Positions 1 to 8,929 are shown, numbered from the stretch's first letter. The stretch: 64,000 nt of DNA from Paracoccaceae bacterium (GCA_019454225.1 CP075370.1:2785649-2849648); one strand, 5' to 3'. The notes: generated by a model from the sequence alone, not told the origin. Numbers and translations: made by a program.

Positions 1-1200
1 GCGAAAGATCTGCATGACATGGCGGTTGCCGATCCGGATGTCGAGGCCACGCTTCTGGCCGGCATCGACGGACGCATGTTCCCGGGTTACGGCAAGGTCG
101 GGTCGGCGATCACCGCCCTGCCCGACAGCCCGAACGAGTTTCTGCTGGTCGGCCACAGCTTCGACGACTTCTACCACACCATCTACGACGCGCGGCGCAA
201 CAAGGCACTGCGGCGTTTCCTCGAGGATGTGCGCCCCGATGTGATCCACATTCACCACTCGCTGTGGGTGGGGCTGGAGTTCCTGCAGCTTGCGCGCCAG
301 GTGCTGCCCGACGTGCGCATCATCTACACGCTGCACGAATACCTGCCGATCTGTCTTGCGAACGGCCAGCTTTACCGGCGGCATGAGGCGGCGATCTGCC
401 TCGACACCTCGCCCGACCAATGCGTGCGCTGCTTCCCCGACCGGTCGGTGGACGATTTCGTGCTGCGCCGGCGCGGGTTCCGGCGGGCCTTCGCGCTTGT
501 CGACCATTTCATCGCGCCATCGGAATACCTGCGCCAGCGGTTCATCGCCTGGGGCATTGCGCCAGACCGTATCTCGACCATCGCCAACGGCCACAAGTCC
601 TGCCGCCCGACCGGTTGGGTGCCCTCGCACAGCCCCGGCGTCGCGACCTACGGCTTCTTCGGACAGTATGTCGACGCCAAGGGGATCGACGTACTGCTGC
701 AAGCTGCAAGCACGGCGGCGCGCGAAATCGAGACGCGGATCGAGATCAAGATCCACGGTGGCAACAAGCAATACGCGTCCGAACCCTATCTGAAGCGGAT
801 CGAGGCCATCATGGCCGAGATGCCCGAGAACGTGCAGGTGACGGAGGCTGGTTCCTACGCCCGGGAGAACGTGTTCGAACTGATGGCGGCGGTGGACTGG
901 ATGGTGATGCCGTCGGTCTGGCCGGAAACCTTCGGCCTCGTGATCTCGGAGGCCTGGGATGCACGGCGTCCGATACTCGGCGCGCGGGCCGGCGGCATCA
1001 CGAACCGCATCATCGACGGTGTCAACGGCCTGAGCTTTGCACCCGGCGCGACGGGCCAACTGGCCGGGCTGATCGTGCGGACGGCCGGCAATGCCGAACT
1101 CTGGACCAAGCTTTCGACCGGCGTTGCCGACGAGATCTCGATGGATCAGGCCTGGGCGGAACACCGCAGCTGCATCGCGGCGCTGCCGGGCGCCGCGTGA
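1..1200 (+). CDS. GT4-family glycosyltransferase, 5' end outside window
   Basis: The frame is open from base 1 (codons GCG AAA GAT...), so the start lies upstream; 399 residues are visible before TGA. It should transfer a sugar from an activated donor onto a glycan or lipid carrier at the cytoplasmic face of the membrane. Evidence is the GT-B architecture: an N-lobe with VIHIHHSLW, a C-lobe opening with FGQYVDAKGIDVLL, and the donor-site E-x7-E motif in PETFGLVISEAW. A cysteine cluster (DQCVRC) sits in the N-lobe. The next genes are sulfotransferases and a methyltransferase, so it probably builds a decorated surface polysaccharide. The sugar donor and acceptor cannot be told from sequence. 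Confidence 0.85.
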   Translation, partial: AKDLHDMAVADPDVEATLLAGIDGRMFPGYGKVGSAITALPDSPNEFLLVGHSFDDFYHTIYDARRNKALRRFLEDVRPDVIHIHHSLWVGLEFLQLARQVLPDVRIIYTLHEYLPICLANGQLYRRHEAAICLDTSPDQCVRCFPDRSVDDFVLRRRGFRRAFALVDHFIAPSEYLRQRFIAWGIAPDRISTIANGHKSCRPTGWVPSHSPGVATYGFFGQYVDAKGIDVLLQAASTAAREIETRIEIKIHGGNKQYASEPYLKRIEAIMAEMPENVQVTEAGSYARENVFELMAAVDWMVMPSVWPETFGLVISEAWDARRPILGARAGGITNRIIDGVNGLSFAPGATGQLAGLIVRTAGNAELWTKLSTGVADEISMDQAWAEHRSCIAALPGAA

Positions 1201-1206
1201 CGGAAG

Positions 1207-1229
1207 GCGGGCCATCGCGGATGGCCCGC
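1207..1229. terminator. Hairpin between convergent genes
   Basis: Perfect 9-bp inverted repeat GCGGGCCAT / ATGGCCCGC with a 5-nt loop. It lies between the stop of the glycosyltransferase and the stop of the leftward sulfotransferase, so it could end transcription from both sides. No T-run follows on the plus strand, so factor-independent function is uncertain. Confidence 0.5.
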
Positions 1230-1242
1230 GACGTGCCGGCGC

Positions 1243-2010
1243 TCAGGCGAAATAGGTTTCCAGCCCGTAGCCGAGCTTGTCACCGACCGGTCCGCAGATG
1301 CTCAGGAACGAGTCCTTGTCTTCTTCCGACCAGTCGATCTCGCTGAACTTCAGGAACCGGTCCAGATCGGCGCCGGGCGCTGTTGCCTGGGGACGTTCCG
1401 ATTCAAGATAGGCGATCATCCGCTGTGTCTCGGCCTCGTCCAACTCCAGAAGCTCCGCCATGCTGCGGCATGTGCCCTCGCGGTCTGTGACGAGATCGTG
1501 ATGATCGAACTCGATATAGGAGTTGCCAAGCTGCGGCTTCACCCGCTCCCAGGCGCGGTGGCACTCGGCCCATTCCGTGCACTGGTTCGCGAACGGCTTG
1601 TCGCGGAATTTCTTGCGCTTTGACTGAAGGTTATCCACATGGCGGCGGGCGCAGTGGATGAATCGGGCATGCTGGTGGAACGCCAGAAGGTCCGGCGCGT
1701 GGGCGATCGGGTGGATGTTGGGCGTCTTGTCCAGCAGATGCGAAGATCCCAGGTTCTCGACCAGATAGCGTTCGTAGCCATGGAAGAAATGCCGGATCAG
1801 CACGCGCTCGCGCAGCGCGCTGACGCCGTTGCCAGCGACCTTCGCACCTTCGTTGGCACGCGCTTCCCGACGAACAACCGAGATGATTTCAGTCAGGATA
1901 TCAATAAGATGACCTTCACCATACCCTTTGTAGCGTGTCGTCGCGAGGGCGTTGCGAATGGCCGACGTACCCGACCGAGTCGTACCCAGGATATAAACAA
2001 TCTTAACCAA
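1243..2010 (-). CDS. Sulfotransferase family protein, TTG start
   Basis: Protein of 255 residues. Residues 9-16 (GTTRSGTS) form the 5'-phosphosulfate-binding loop of PAPS-dependent sulfotransferases, directly after a hydrophobic first strand (VKIVYIL). HCARRHVDNLQSKRKKF resembles the 3'-phosphate-binding segment (R-x-P/H...S). It probably transfers sulfate from PAPS to a glycan. Start choice: an in-frame ATG exists at 2070, but it would add 20 residues before the first strand. TTG at 2010 has GGAGAG five bases upstream and puts the P-loop in its usual place, so I prefer it. Divergent from the methyltransferase gene; 178 bp separate them. Confidence 0.75.
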   Translation of the reverse strand: MVKIVYILGTTRSGTSAIRNALATTRYKGYGEGHLIDILTEIISVVRREARANEGAKVAGNGVSALRERVLIRHFFHGYERYLVENLGSSHLLDKTPNIHPIAHAPDLLAFHQHARFIHCARRHVDNLQSKRKKFRDKPFANQCTEWAECHRAWERVKPQLGNSYIEFDHHDLVTDREGTCRSMAELLELDEAETQRMIAYLESERPQATAPGADLDRFLKFSEIDWSEEDKDSFLSICGPVGDKLGYGLETYFA

Positions 2011-2188
2011 GCAGGCTCTCCGATGACGAATGGATGGCTTTGCCACACCAGTCGCTTCACAAAGAGACATTTTTCGGCGCCGTGCAAGTCTCGATCACAT
2101 CGGGGACGCCGCGTTCCAATGTCCCGGTTGCGGCAGTGCGGCGGCACTGCTACGAAACCCGCGACATCAGCATGGAAGGACATCGTCG

Positions 2189-3226
2189 ATGACTTCGACG
2201 GACCAGGAAAGCCGGCCGGCAGCCACGGTCAGCGATGCCGATCTTCAGCGTCTCGCCCAGCACCTTCTCAAGCGCAGCCTTCGCCCCGGCGAACTGGCGA
2301 ACTGGCTGCGCCGCGCCGAGCGCGAACGCCTTGGCTTCGCGCAGGCCTTCGACCTGATGGTGGCCTCGCCGGAATACCAGTCGCGCGCGGGCGTCGACCC
2401 GGAACATCCGCCGGGCCACTACTATTCCCCGATCGTCAACCCCGCCGAGGTGCGGACGTTCTTCAGTGTCGACCGGCGCCAGCCAATCGACTCGGTGGCA
2501 GGCCTGTCAATCCGCGATGCGGATCTTCGCGCGGAATTCGATCGCCTGCGTCCTTTCATTTCCAGTCACCGCTTTCCAAAGACCAAGACCGAGGGCGCGC
2601 GATACTATACCGAGAATGGCATCTTCACGGTGGGCGACGCCATCGTGCTGGCCGCCATGATCGCGCGGCACCGCCCGAAAAGGATCATCGAGATCGGTTC
2701 CGGCTTTTCCACGGCGTGCATGCTGGACACCATCGAAAGGCTCGATCTTCCGACGGCCATCACCTGCATCGAACCCAATCCCGCGCGCCTGCGCCGCAAT
2801 CTGACCGAGCGTGACGCCGAGCGCGTGACCATCGTGGAGGGTCTGGTGCAGGGCACCGATCCCGCGATGTACGAGACGCTGGAATCCGGAGATTTCCTGT
2901 TCATCGACTCGACGCATGTCGTGAAGACCGGCAGCGACGTGTGCTTCGAGATGTTCGAGATCCTTCCACGCCTGAAGCCGGGTGTCGTCGTGCATGTGCA
3001 CGACATCCACCACCCGTTCGAGTATCCGGACGCCTGGATCTTCGAGAAGCGCCGTTCCTGGAACGAGGTCTACATCCTCCGGGCCTTTCTGATGTACAAT
3101 CATCGCTTCCCCGTGACGGCGTTCAACAACTACTTCCTCACGCGCTATCGCAAGGACGTCGAAGAAGCCTATGGCGAACCTGTCATGAATGCCGGGGGAA
3201 GCATCTGGATGCAGGTGCAGCAATGA
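2189..3226 (+). CDS. SAM-dependent methyltransferase with DUF4214-like N-terminus
   Basis: Protein of 345 residues. The ATG at 2189 is preceded by GGAAGGA eight bases upstream. Residues about 15-60 (HLLKRSLRPGELANWL ... FDLMVASPEY) resemble the DUF4214 repeat found in secreted and glycan-linked proteins. The C-terminal two thirds form a class I methyltransferase: motif I is IIEIGSGFST, followed by an acidic residue in CIEPNPARL and the DFLFIDSTH strand. This resembles the Methyltransf_24 type found in glycan and macrolide clusters. Its stop overlaps the start of the following sulfotransferase (ATGA), so the two are translationally coupled and probably modify the same product. The substrate is not predictable. 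Confidence 0.75.
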   Translation: MTSTDQESRPAATVSDADLQRLAQHLLKRSLRPGELANWLRRAERERLGFAQAFDLMVASPEYQSRAGVDPEHPPGHYYSPIVNPAEVRTFFSVDRRQPIDSVAGLSIRDADLRAEFDRLRPFISSHRFPKTKTEGARYYTENGIFTVGDAIVLAAMIARHRPKRIIEIGSGFSTACMLDTIERLDLPTAITCIEPNPARLRRNLTERDAERVTIVEGLVQGTDPAMYETLESGDFLFIDSTHVVKTGSDVCFEMFEILPRLKPGVVVHVHDIHHPFEYPDAWIFEKRRSWNEVYILRAFLMYNHRFPVTAFNNYFLTRYRKDVEEAYGEPVMNAGGSIWMQVQQ

Positions 3227-4266
3227 CCGCGGCCGATGATGCCGGCGCGCGGCAGCGCAGGTTCGACTTCATCGTCGCCGGAACCGGGCGCAGCGGCACA
3301 TCTGCGGTCGCGCGCTATCTTTCTGCGGCCGAGGGGGTGCATTGCAGCCTGGAACTGTTCGGTCCGGGCACGGACCACAGCACGCTGCACCCGCCCGGCT
3401 GCTATCACGATCTGACGCTGGACCCGCCGCCCCGTGGCCTGCGCCGCGCGCGCCCCGCGCTGCTGCGGGTCTCGACCGCCGAAATCGCCCGCCGTGGCGA
3501 CACGCTGCGCTTCTTCGGCAACAAGACGCCCAACTACATCTTCCGGCTGAAGGGCCTGCTGGACGAAATCGCGCCGGGCAAGGGCGTGGTGTGCTGGCGC
3601 GACGTGAAATCGGTGGCGCTCAGCTTCGCGCGCCGGGCGGACGACCCCGAGGATGACTGGGATCCCGGCAAGCGTGCGCTGTTCGCGGTGTCGGATTCCA
3701 TGACCTGCTTGCGGGCACTGGCGGCACTCGGATCGCATGATGTGATGATCATGCCGAACCGCGCGGTGATCGCCGATTGGGAAGGCGCGACACGGCACGC
3801 GCTGTCCTGGCTGCTGCCCGATCTCGGACCGGCCCGGTTCGATCCGGTCAACCTGGCGGCCATCGACGACCGGCTCGTGAAGTCGAAGTCGCATTCCGCC
3901 CCGCAGAATGCGCCCAGCTTCACCGAGGCGGAAACGCGGGCCATCACGGCGTTCGAGGCGACCGGCGCCGATGCCCTGCTGAATCGCGACCGTCCCTTCC
4001 TTCTGAGCGAGGTGCGCGACGAAGTGGCCGCGCTGGCGGCTGCCCTGCCGACCGATCAGGTTTCCTTCATGCGCGGCCTCGTGCGCGAGGACGGTCGACC
4101 GATCACCCGCAAGTTCTTCCGGAAGTGGCAGGGCGTGATCGAGCGGAACGAGGGCCGAGAAGCGCGCGTGCGCAAGGACAAGCCGTCACGCCCCGACCGC
4201 CCGCCGCGCCCCGATAGGCCCGCCCGTCCGGACCGGCCGCGCAGGGCCGACAAAGCCGCACGCTGA
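3223..4266 (+). CDS. Sulfotransferase family protein with Arg/Pro/Asp tail
   Basis: Protein of 347 residues. The start ATG overlaps the upstream stop as ATGA. Residues 20-27 (GTGRSGTS) form the PAPS 5'-phosphosulfate loop; CWRDVKSVALSFARR further on resembles the 3'-phosphate site. It most likely sulfates a carbohydrate acceptor. The last 30 residues are a low-complexity basic stretch with three PDR units (RPDRP-type), which is not part of the catalytic fold. It may bind polyanions or membrane, but that is inference. Forms a transcription unit with the preceding methyltransferase and possibly with the next sulfotransferase 48 bp downstream. Confidence 0.75.
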   Translation: MTAADDAGARQRRFDFIVAGTGRSGTSAVARYLSAAEGVHCSLELFGPGTDHSTLHPPGCYHDLTLDPPPRGLRRARPALLRVSTAEIARRGDTLRFFGNKTPNYIFRLKGLLDEIAPGKGVVCWRDVKSVALSFARRADDPEDDWDPGKRALFAVSDSMTCLRALAALGSHDVMIMPNRAVIADWEGATRHALSWLLPDLGPARFDPVNLAAIDDRLVKSKSHSAPQNAPSFTEAETRAITAFEATGADALLNRDRPFLLSEVRDEVAALAAALPTDQVSFMRGLVREDGRPITRKFFRKWQGVIERNEGREARVRKDKPSRPDRPPRPDRPARPDRPRRADKAAR

Positions 4267-4314
4267 CCGCCTGCCCGCCGCACCGGCACGCCCCGCCAAT
4301 CCGCAGGAAGCACC

Positions 4315-5346
4315 ATGACCAGACCTCCGCAACTCATCCTGCATATCGGTGCCGGCAAGGCGGGTTCGACCGCGATCCAGTTCGCGCTGAAGCGCAACCC
4401 GCAGGTCCTTGCCGGACAGAACGCGGCCTATGTCGGGCTGATGCTGGAACATGTGCCCGGCGCGACCCAGCACGACTGGTGCGTCGAGGGACAGCCCAAC
4501 CGGTTCTTCCGTCAGCCCCCGCGCGAACGGGCCCGGGTTGACGAAGAAGTCTACCGCGTCATCCGCGACGGGCTGGACCGGTTTGCCGCAGCCGGTGTGG
4601 ACCGCGTGGTCTGGAGCAACGAGGCTTTCCTGCCGAATTCAGAGCGCATCATCGCGATTATCCAGCGACTTGCCCGTGATGGCGTGCCGCTGCGCATTGT
4701 CTGCTACGTCCGCCGCCACGACAAATGGGCGCGCAGCGCCTATGTGCAGTTCGGCCTGAAGGGCAAGATGTATCCCGGCCCGATTCGCAGCTTCGCAGAA
4801 TGGGTCGAAAGCCATCCGGTCGCCTTTGCCGATCAGGTGGACACCTGGCGCAGCGCATTCCCCGGCGTTGTCGAACTCTACAACGTGGACGCGGTCGATG
4901 ATGCGGTGTCGCATTTCTGCGGCATCGCGGATCTTTCGGGCATCCCCTCGATGCGCGCGAACGAGGCACCGTCGAATCCGCTGCTGGCAGCCTATGTCGT
5001 TCACAACAGCCAGATCGACCAGCCGGCACCGCCCGAACTGATGGCGACGCTGATCGCGCCGATGCGCATCTCGGGGCCCCGGCAGTCAACTGTGGCGCCA
5101 CTGGAAGCCCTGTTGCCCACGACCGCCGACCTCTTGGCACTCCAGGAGACCTGCCGTGCCGATTTTGACCGGCTCAACGCGCTGCTGGCCGAACAGGGGC
5201 AACCTCCGCTGACCTTCGACACGCCGGACGAACAACGGCGCAGCGTAACCCCGTGGGAAATGGACCGTCTGCTGCTTCAGATGGTCCTGTCGCTGCAGAA
5301 GCAGGTGAACGAACTCAAGGCGGAGCTTGAGGCAAAGCGCGGCTGA
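4315..5346 (+). CDS. Sulfotransferase-like protein with C-terminal coiled coil
   Basis: Protein of 343 residues opening with LILHIGAGKAGSTAIQ. This HxGxxKxGSTxxQ form of the phosphosulfate loop is seen in a bacterial sulfotransferase-like family of capsule and exopolysaccharide loci. IVCYVRRHDKWARSAYVQ matches the second cofactor segment (R-x-x-x...S). The last 30 residues (LLLQMVLSLQKQVNELKAEL) form heptads and may mediate oligomerisation. It ends immediately before the stop of the opposing sulfotransferase, with no bases between the two genes. Sulfation of a glycan is inferred from the fold and neighbours; the acceptor is unknown. Confidence 0.65.
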   Translation: MTRPPQLILHIGAGKAGSTAIQFALKRNPQVLAGQNAAYVGLMLEHVPGATQHDWCVEGQPNRFFRQPPRERARVDEEVYRVIRDGLDRFAAAGVDRVVWSNEAFLPNSERIIAIIQRLARDGVPLRIVCYVRRHDKWARSAYVQFGLKGKMYPGPIRSFAEWVESHPVAFADQVDTWRSAFPGVVELYNVDAVDDAVSHFCGIADLSGIPSMRANEAPSNPLLAAYVVHNSQIDQPAPPELMATLIAPMRISGPRQSTVAPLEALLPTTADLLALQETCRADFDRLNALLAEQGQPPLTFDTPDEQRRSVTPWEMDRLLLQMVLSLQKQVNELKAELEAKRG

Positions 5347-6396
5347 TCACGCGCGGATCTTGCGCTTGCGCGCCTCGCGCGGGCGCGGGTTGTTGTCGTC
5401 GGCTGGATCGATCCCACGTTGCGCATACTCGACCCGACGCTGGAATTCGGCGTGGAACGCCTCCACCACGATCCGCAACTGATCGGCCGTGAAGGCGAAT
5501 GGAAACGGTGTGTCGATCGGCGCGAAGCGCGCCGCAACCTCGTCGAGCGCGGGAACGCGATAGGCTTCGTCCGCGGGCACCACGGCGGTGACGGAGTCGT
5601 GGGATACCATCTGCGCCATCCGTTCAAGGAATGCACCCAGATCATCGGCGGACAGCGAAGGTGTCTCGGACCGGACCTCCGGCAACAGGTTGCAGAGCGG
5701 ATCGCTGACGAAACGCCGTGCTTCCCTGCCGAAGAGGGTATTGAACTGGCGCTGCAATTCCAGTTCGGCCAGCGTCATCGACCGGTTGACCGTGTCGACC
5801 GGCGGGCGCACGAGCGATCCATACGGCAGCCCCAGCCAGTCTTCGAAGGTCGTCAGCAGTGCCTTGCTGTGACGCGAATAGTTGCGCACCGTCACTTCCG
5901 CGCCATGCGCCTGCATCGCAGGCACGAACCGCGCGACACGCATCGGGAACTTGTAGCGCGCAAGACTGTCCGCAAAGCTGCCGGTATATCCGCCGCGCTT
6001 GATCTGCTGCTGGTAGGTCGATGCCGCATGGTCCAGCGGATCGCGGATGTAGATCAGGACACGAAGGCGCGCATCGGGAAAGGCTGCGCGCAGCGCCGCG
6101 ACATCGCCCTCAAGTTCGCCGGACAGGGTTAGGAACAATGCCTCAGAGCTCAGCAGAACGGCCGGATGTCCGGTCTGCTCGCCCCAGCGCACCACCTCCG
6201 CCATTCCCCCCGGCCCCGCCTTCACGTTACCGGACGAGATATGCCCGGCCCGGCCCGCAGCCTCGTGCCGGGGGTCGATCGGATAGGCGACCCCGGATGC
6301 ATCCAGCGCCTCTTGGGACAGCGCCAGCGACGACTGAATGAAGCTGCTGCCGGTCTTGCCGTGGCCAACATGCAGGTTGATCGTCTGAACGGTCAT
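5347..6396 (-). CDS. Sulfotransferase-like protein
   Basis: Protein of 349 residues. INLHVGHGKTGSSFIQ near the N-terminus is the same HxGxxKTGS phosphosulfate loop as in its convergent neighbour, and LIYIRDPLDHAASTYQQQ gives the arginine-to-serine 3'-phosphate segment. The two genes are probably divergent paralogues of one family. The C-terminus is basic (PRPREARKRKIRA). It is the only leftward gene in the stretch 5347-6878. Probable role: PAPS-dependent sulfation of a surface glycan; the substrate is unknown. Confidence 0.65.
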   Translation of the reverse strand: MTVQTINLHVGHGKTGSSFIQSSLALSQEALDASGVAYPIDPRHEAAGRAGHISSGNVKAGPGGMAEVVRWGEQTGHPAVLLSSEALFLTLSGELEGDVAALRAAFPDARLRVLIYIRDPLDHAASTYQQQIKRGGYTGSFADSLARYKFPMRVARFVPAMQAHGAEVTVRNYSRHSKALLTTFEDWLGLPYGSLVRPPVDTVNRSMTLAELELQRQFNTLFGREARRFVSDPLCNLLPEVRSETPSLSADDLGAFLERMAQMVSHDSVTAVVPADEAYRVPALDEVAARFAPIDTPFPFAFTADQLRIVVEAFHAEFQRRVEYAQRGIDPADDNNPRPREARKRKIRA

Positions 6397-6878
6397 GGAA
6401 AATCCTTGTTTCGCTGGGACGCGCCCGGCATCTCGGGATCAGTGGTTTGCTGCGGGACCATCCGCCGTCACCGCATCCGGACAGCCACGGTGCCGGATCC
6501 CGGCGTGCCGCAGGCCTGGCCCAAGAAAGCGCCGCGCAACTCGTCGACGCTTGCGGCGCCGTCATGAGCGTTTGCCGACCAGATCACCCGCTCCGACAGC
6601 TTCATCGGGCGCTTGGGTGCACAGTCGCGAACTACTCTCGCGGCAACTGCGGCCAGATCGGTTGCCGTGTTTCGCATCGCGCCATCATTCGTACTGCTGC
6701 GGGTGCAGCGACGTTATCACGCCACGCCGGACGGGCAAGCACCGCTGCGCAAAAACCGACCGCCAGCCGGCAGCAGGGCAATAAGTTCGCGCAGTTAACC
6801 GATGTTCGCCTTGAATTTGTTGCATCGGACAGTCATGACTTCGATGCCTCGACCCTTTGGAATCTGGAACCGTCTCCG
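6397..6878. other. 482-bp gap without a supported gene
   Basis: Lies between the leftward sulfotransferase and the small repeat protein, so it must carry both promoters. I found no convincing -35/-10 pair and no RNA gene. A leftward open frame ending at 6468 could encode about 45 residues from an internal ATG with GC-rich third positions, but it has no recognisable motif and I do not call it. Confidence 0.5.
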
Positions 6879-7280
6879 ATGAAGAACCGAAACCCGATTG
6901 ACCTTCTGCGCCGCCTGCGGCTGCTGCCCATTGCAAAGGACAAGCCGGTAAACGTGCCCTATCCGATGTTCGTCGAACTGCTGCATGCCGCGATCGAAAA
7001 CGACGTGGACGAGATCTGGTACACCAACCGGTATCCCGACGTCGCGCAGGCGATCAAGCAGGGGTTTTTTACAAGTGCGGCGCACCATTACGCGATGAGC
7101 GGGATGATGGAAGGCCGGATGCCGTTTCCGATCGAGATCGACGAGGCGGACTATCTCGCGCGCCATGTCGATGTCGCAAAGGCCATCAAGGCAGGCAAGC
7201 TGTCGAGCGCGACAGAGCATTTCTATCTTGCCGGGTTCGTCGAAGGCCGGGCATTCCGGCCTCTGGCAAGCGCCGAATGA
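6879..7280 (+). CDS. Small protein of two PDV-type repeats
   Basis: Protein of 133 residues from the ATG at 6879; GGAA lies nine bases upstream. After a basic N-terminus it holds two copies of a roughly 40-residue repeat: WYTNRYPDVAQAIKQGFF ... SGMMEGR and DYLARHVDVAKAIKAGKL ... AGFVEGR. The same Y-x3-(P/H)DVA-x-AI-x-x-G ... HY ... G-x-x-EGR pattern is known to me as a short accessory repeat in proteins of polysaccharide loci, often attached to glycosyltransferases or methyltransferases. Here it stands alone, which suggests a protein-interaction or scaffold role in the adjacent sulfation locus. No enzymatic motif is visible. Confidence 0.6.
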   Translation: MKNRNPIDLLRRLRLLPIAKDKPVNVPYPMFVELLHAAIENDVDEIWYTNRYPDVAQAIKQGFFTSAAHHYAMSGMMEGRMPFPIEIDEADYLARHVDVAKAIKAGKLSSATEHFYLAGFVEGRAFRPLASAE

Positions 7281-7375
7281 TGATGCGGGTTCCGGGGCGG
7301 CCATAGGCATGCCCCGGCATCCACCTATTGGTGTGTAGCGCGAAGCACACAACCTTAAAGAGAATCGCCTTTCGA

Positions 7376-8869
7376 TCAGGCTGTGGTCCATCCGCCGACG
7401 GCAGCAACCCGCAGCGACAGCGGCGATCCTTTGGAGATGGGCGAAACCACCCGAAGGACGGCCTGCTGATGCGTCACGCTGACCGTCGTGATCCAGCAGT
7501 CGCCATCGTCCACCGCGCCCGTCACCACCGGCTGCACCGTCGCCTCAAATGCGATCGGGAAGGTCCAGGTGACATCCGCGCTGCGGAACAGCGCGCCCAG
7601 CGAGATCGTGGCATCCGCCACCGCAAGGCCCGATCGCCAGCATTGCTGAAACCCGCAGGCGTGGCGGCGATACCGCCCGTTTGCGTTCGATCCGGCTTCG
7701 ATCAACGCGCCGCCGGGCACGCCGCCAGACTGCGAGACTGAACCGAGTATGTTCAGCCGACCGTAGTACTGGTTCCAGTTGCTCCATGTCCCGCCCGAGC
7801 TTCGCTGCCGCGTGGCCAGGCCGTGATTGTTCTCGCGCACCGCGATCTGCGCGCCCTGGGCGTCAAGCACGCGCGAGATATGGACGCAATGCCAGCGGGT
7901 GCCGTCGGGGGCATGTTCGTCGGCCGCAAGACGCAGGAACCGCGTCACGAGCCCTGCCGCACTTGCACTCGCATCCGTGGTGTGGCCGCCAAGCGCAAAA
8001 TCCCCGACGCGGGTCACCCGCCCGGCCGTCGCATCCGTCGCGTTCTGGGTCACGGCGGTGCCGGTCAACGGCACGTCCAGCTGCAGCGCCGTGGCAGACA
8101 GGACCGCCCGCCGCGCACCCCCGGCGACAAGCCCGATCTGGTTGGCGGCCGGCCGGTCCAGTCCGGTATCGGTGTCCGAACCGAAGCGAAGCCCGGGCAG
8201 CGCGGCCGTTCCGTCCGGCAGGTTCATGCCAGCCGGCACGGTCATTGCGCCGCTGGCCGGGTCCAGTCGCAAACCCTCGGCAAAACTCGCGCCGTCGGTG
8301 CTGACCTTGATTGCGAAACCGTCGCTGCCCACGGTTCCCATCTCTGCCCGACCCGAGAACCCGGTCTGAAACAGCAGGCTCGCGGTGCCCGACGCTGCGG
8401 CCTTGTTGATCTTGACCTGATGTCCCCCGTTCACGCCATGCGTCAGCAGCGTTGCGTCCCCGGCGACCGCCAGACGGTTCACATCATCCGGCTCCGTGGC
8501 CACCCCGACCCGCGCGGCACGGAGCGGCAGCTCGGATTCGAACCGCCAGGCGCCGCCGACATGGATCGCGTATTCCGACCGGTCCAGAACCCACATGGCC
8601 CAGCCGTCCTGCGGCCGCAGGAACTGCCATGTTCCCTGATCGAGAAAGGCGATCCTGCCGGGCTGGCCCGCCCAGGGCCCGACGGGCGAATCCCCGGTCA
8701 GGTATCGCGCATCCTCGTCCGGACCCTCGGGCGGTGCGTTGACACCCGCCGCCAGAACGGTGGGCTGGACCAGCAGATCCAGCACCCGCAGCGCCTCGTT
8801 GTGGGTGACGTGTTTCTGCGCCTGCGCGGCCAGGATATAGGGCAGGTCGAGTAGGGGAGTACGGTCCAT
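7376..8869 (-). CDS. DUF2793 protein with phage tail-fibre-like C-terminus
   Basis: Protein of 497 residues from the ATG at 8869, chosen because the DUF2793 domain begins right after it (LLDLPYILAAQAQKHVTHNE). Residues 1-110 match that domain, found in phage-derived and gene-transfer-agent-associated proteins of Rhodobacterales. The middle is rich in small polar residues with short beta-repeats, like trimeric tail fibres. The C-terminal third (SNANGRYRRHACGFQQCW ... TWTFPIAFEATVQPVV) resembles the tip domain of phage tail fibres and pyocin-like knobs. No other phage genes are nearby. It may be an adhesin or an off-cluster tail fibre of a gene transfer agent; that is inference. Confidence 0.7.
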   Translation of the reverse strand: MDRTPLLDLPYILAAQAQKHVTHNEALRVLDLLVQPTVLAAGVNAPPEGPDEDARYLTGDSPVGPWAGQPGRIAFLDQGTWQFLRPQDGWAMWVLDRSEYAIHVGGAWRFESELPLRAARVGVATEPDDVNRLAVAGDATLLTHGVNGGHQVKINKAAASGTASLLFQTGFSGRAEMGTVGSDGFAIKVSTDGASFAEGLRLDPASGAMTVPAGMNLPDGTAALPGLRFGSDTDTGLDRPAANQIGLVAGGARRAVLSATALQLDVPLTGTAVTQNATDATAGRVTRVGDFALGGHTTDASASAAGLVTRFLRLAADEHAPDGTRWHCVHISRVLDAQGAQIAVRENNHGLATRQRSSGGTWSNWNQYYGRLNILGSVSQSGGVPGGALIEAGSNANGRYRRHACGFQQCWRSGLAVADATISLGALFRSADVTWTFPIAFEATVQPVVTGAVDDGDCWITTVSVTHQQAVLRVVSPISKGSPLSLRVAAVGGWTTA

Positions 8870-8929
8870 CGTGGCGTGCCTCGCGTCGCTGTAGGCGGCG
8901 ACTATCCCCACGCTTCAGAAAACAAAGCA

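Noticed and set aside
6468-6677. Possible small leftward gene in the 482-bp gap
   Set aside because: The 45 C-terminal codons have GC-rich third positions, but there is no motif, no strong ribosome site and no partner; left as an open possibility.
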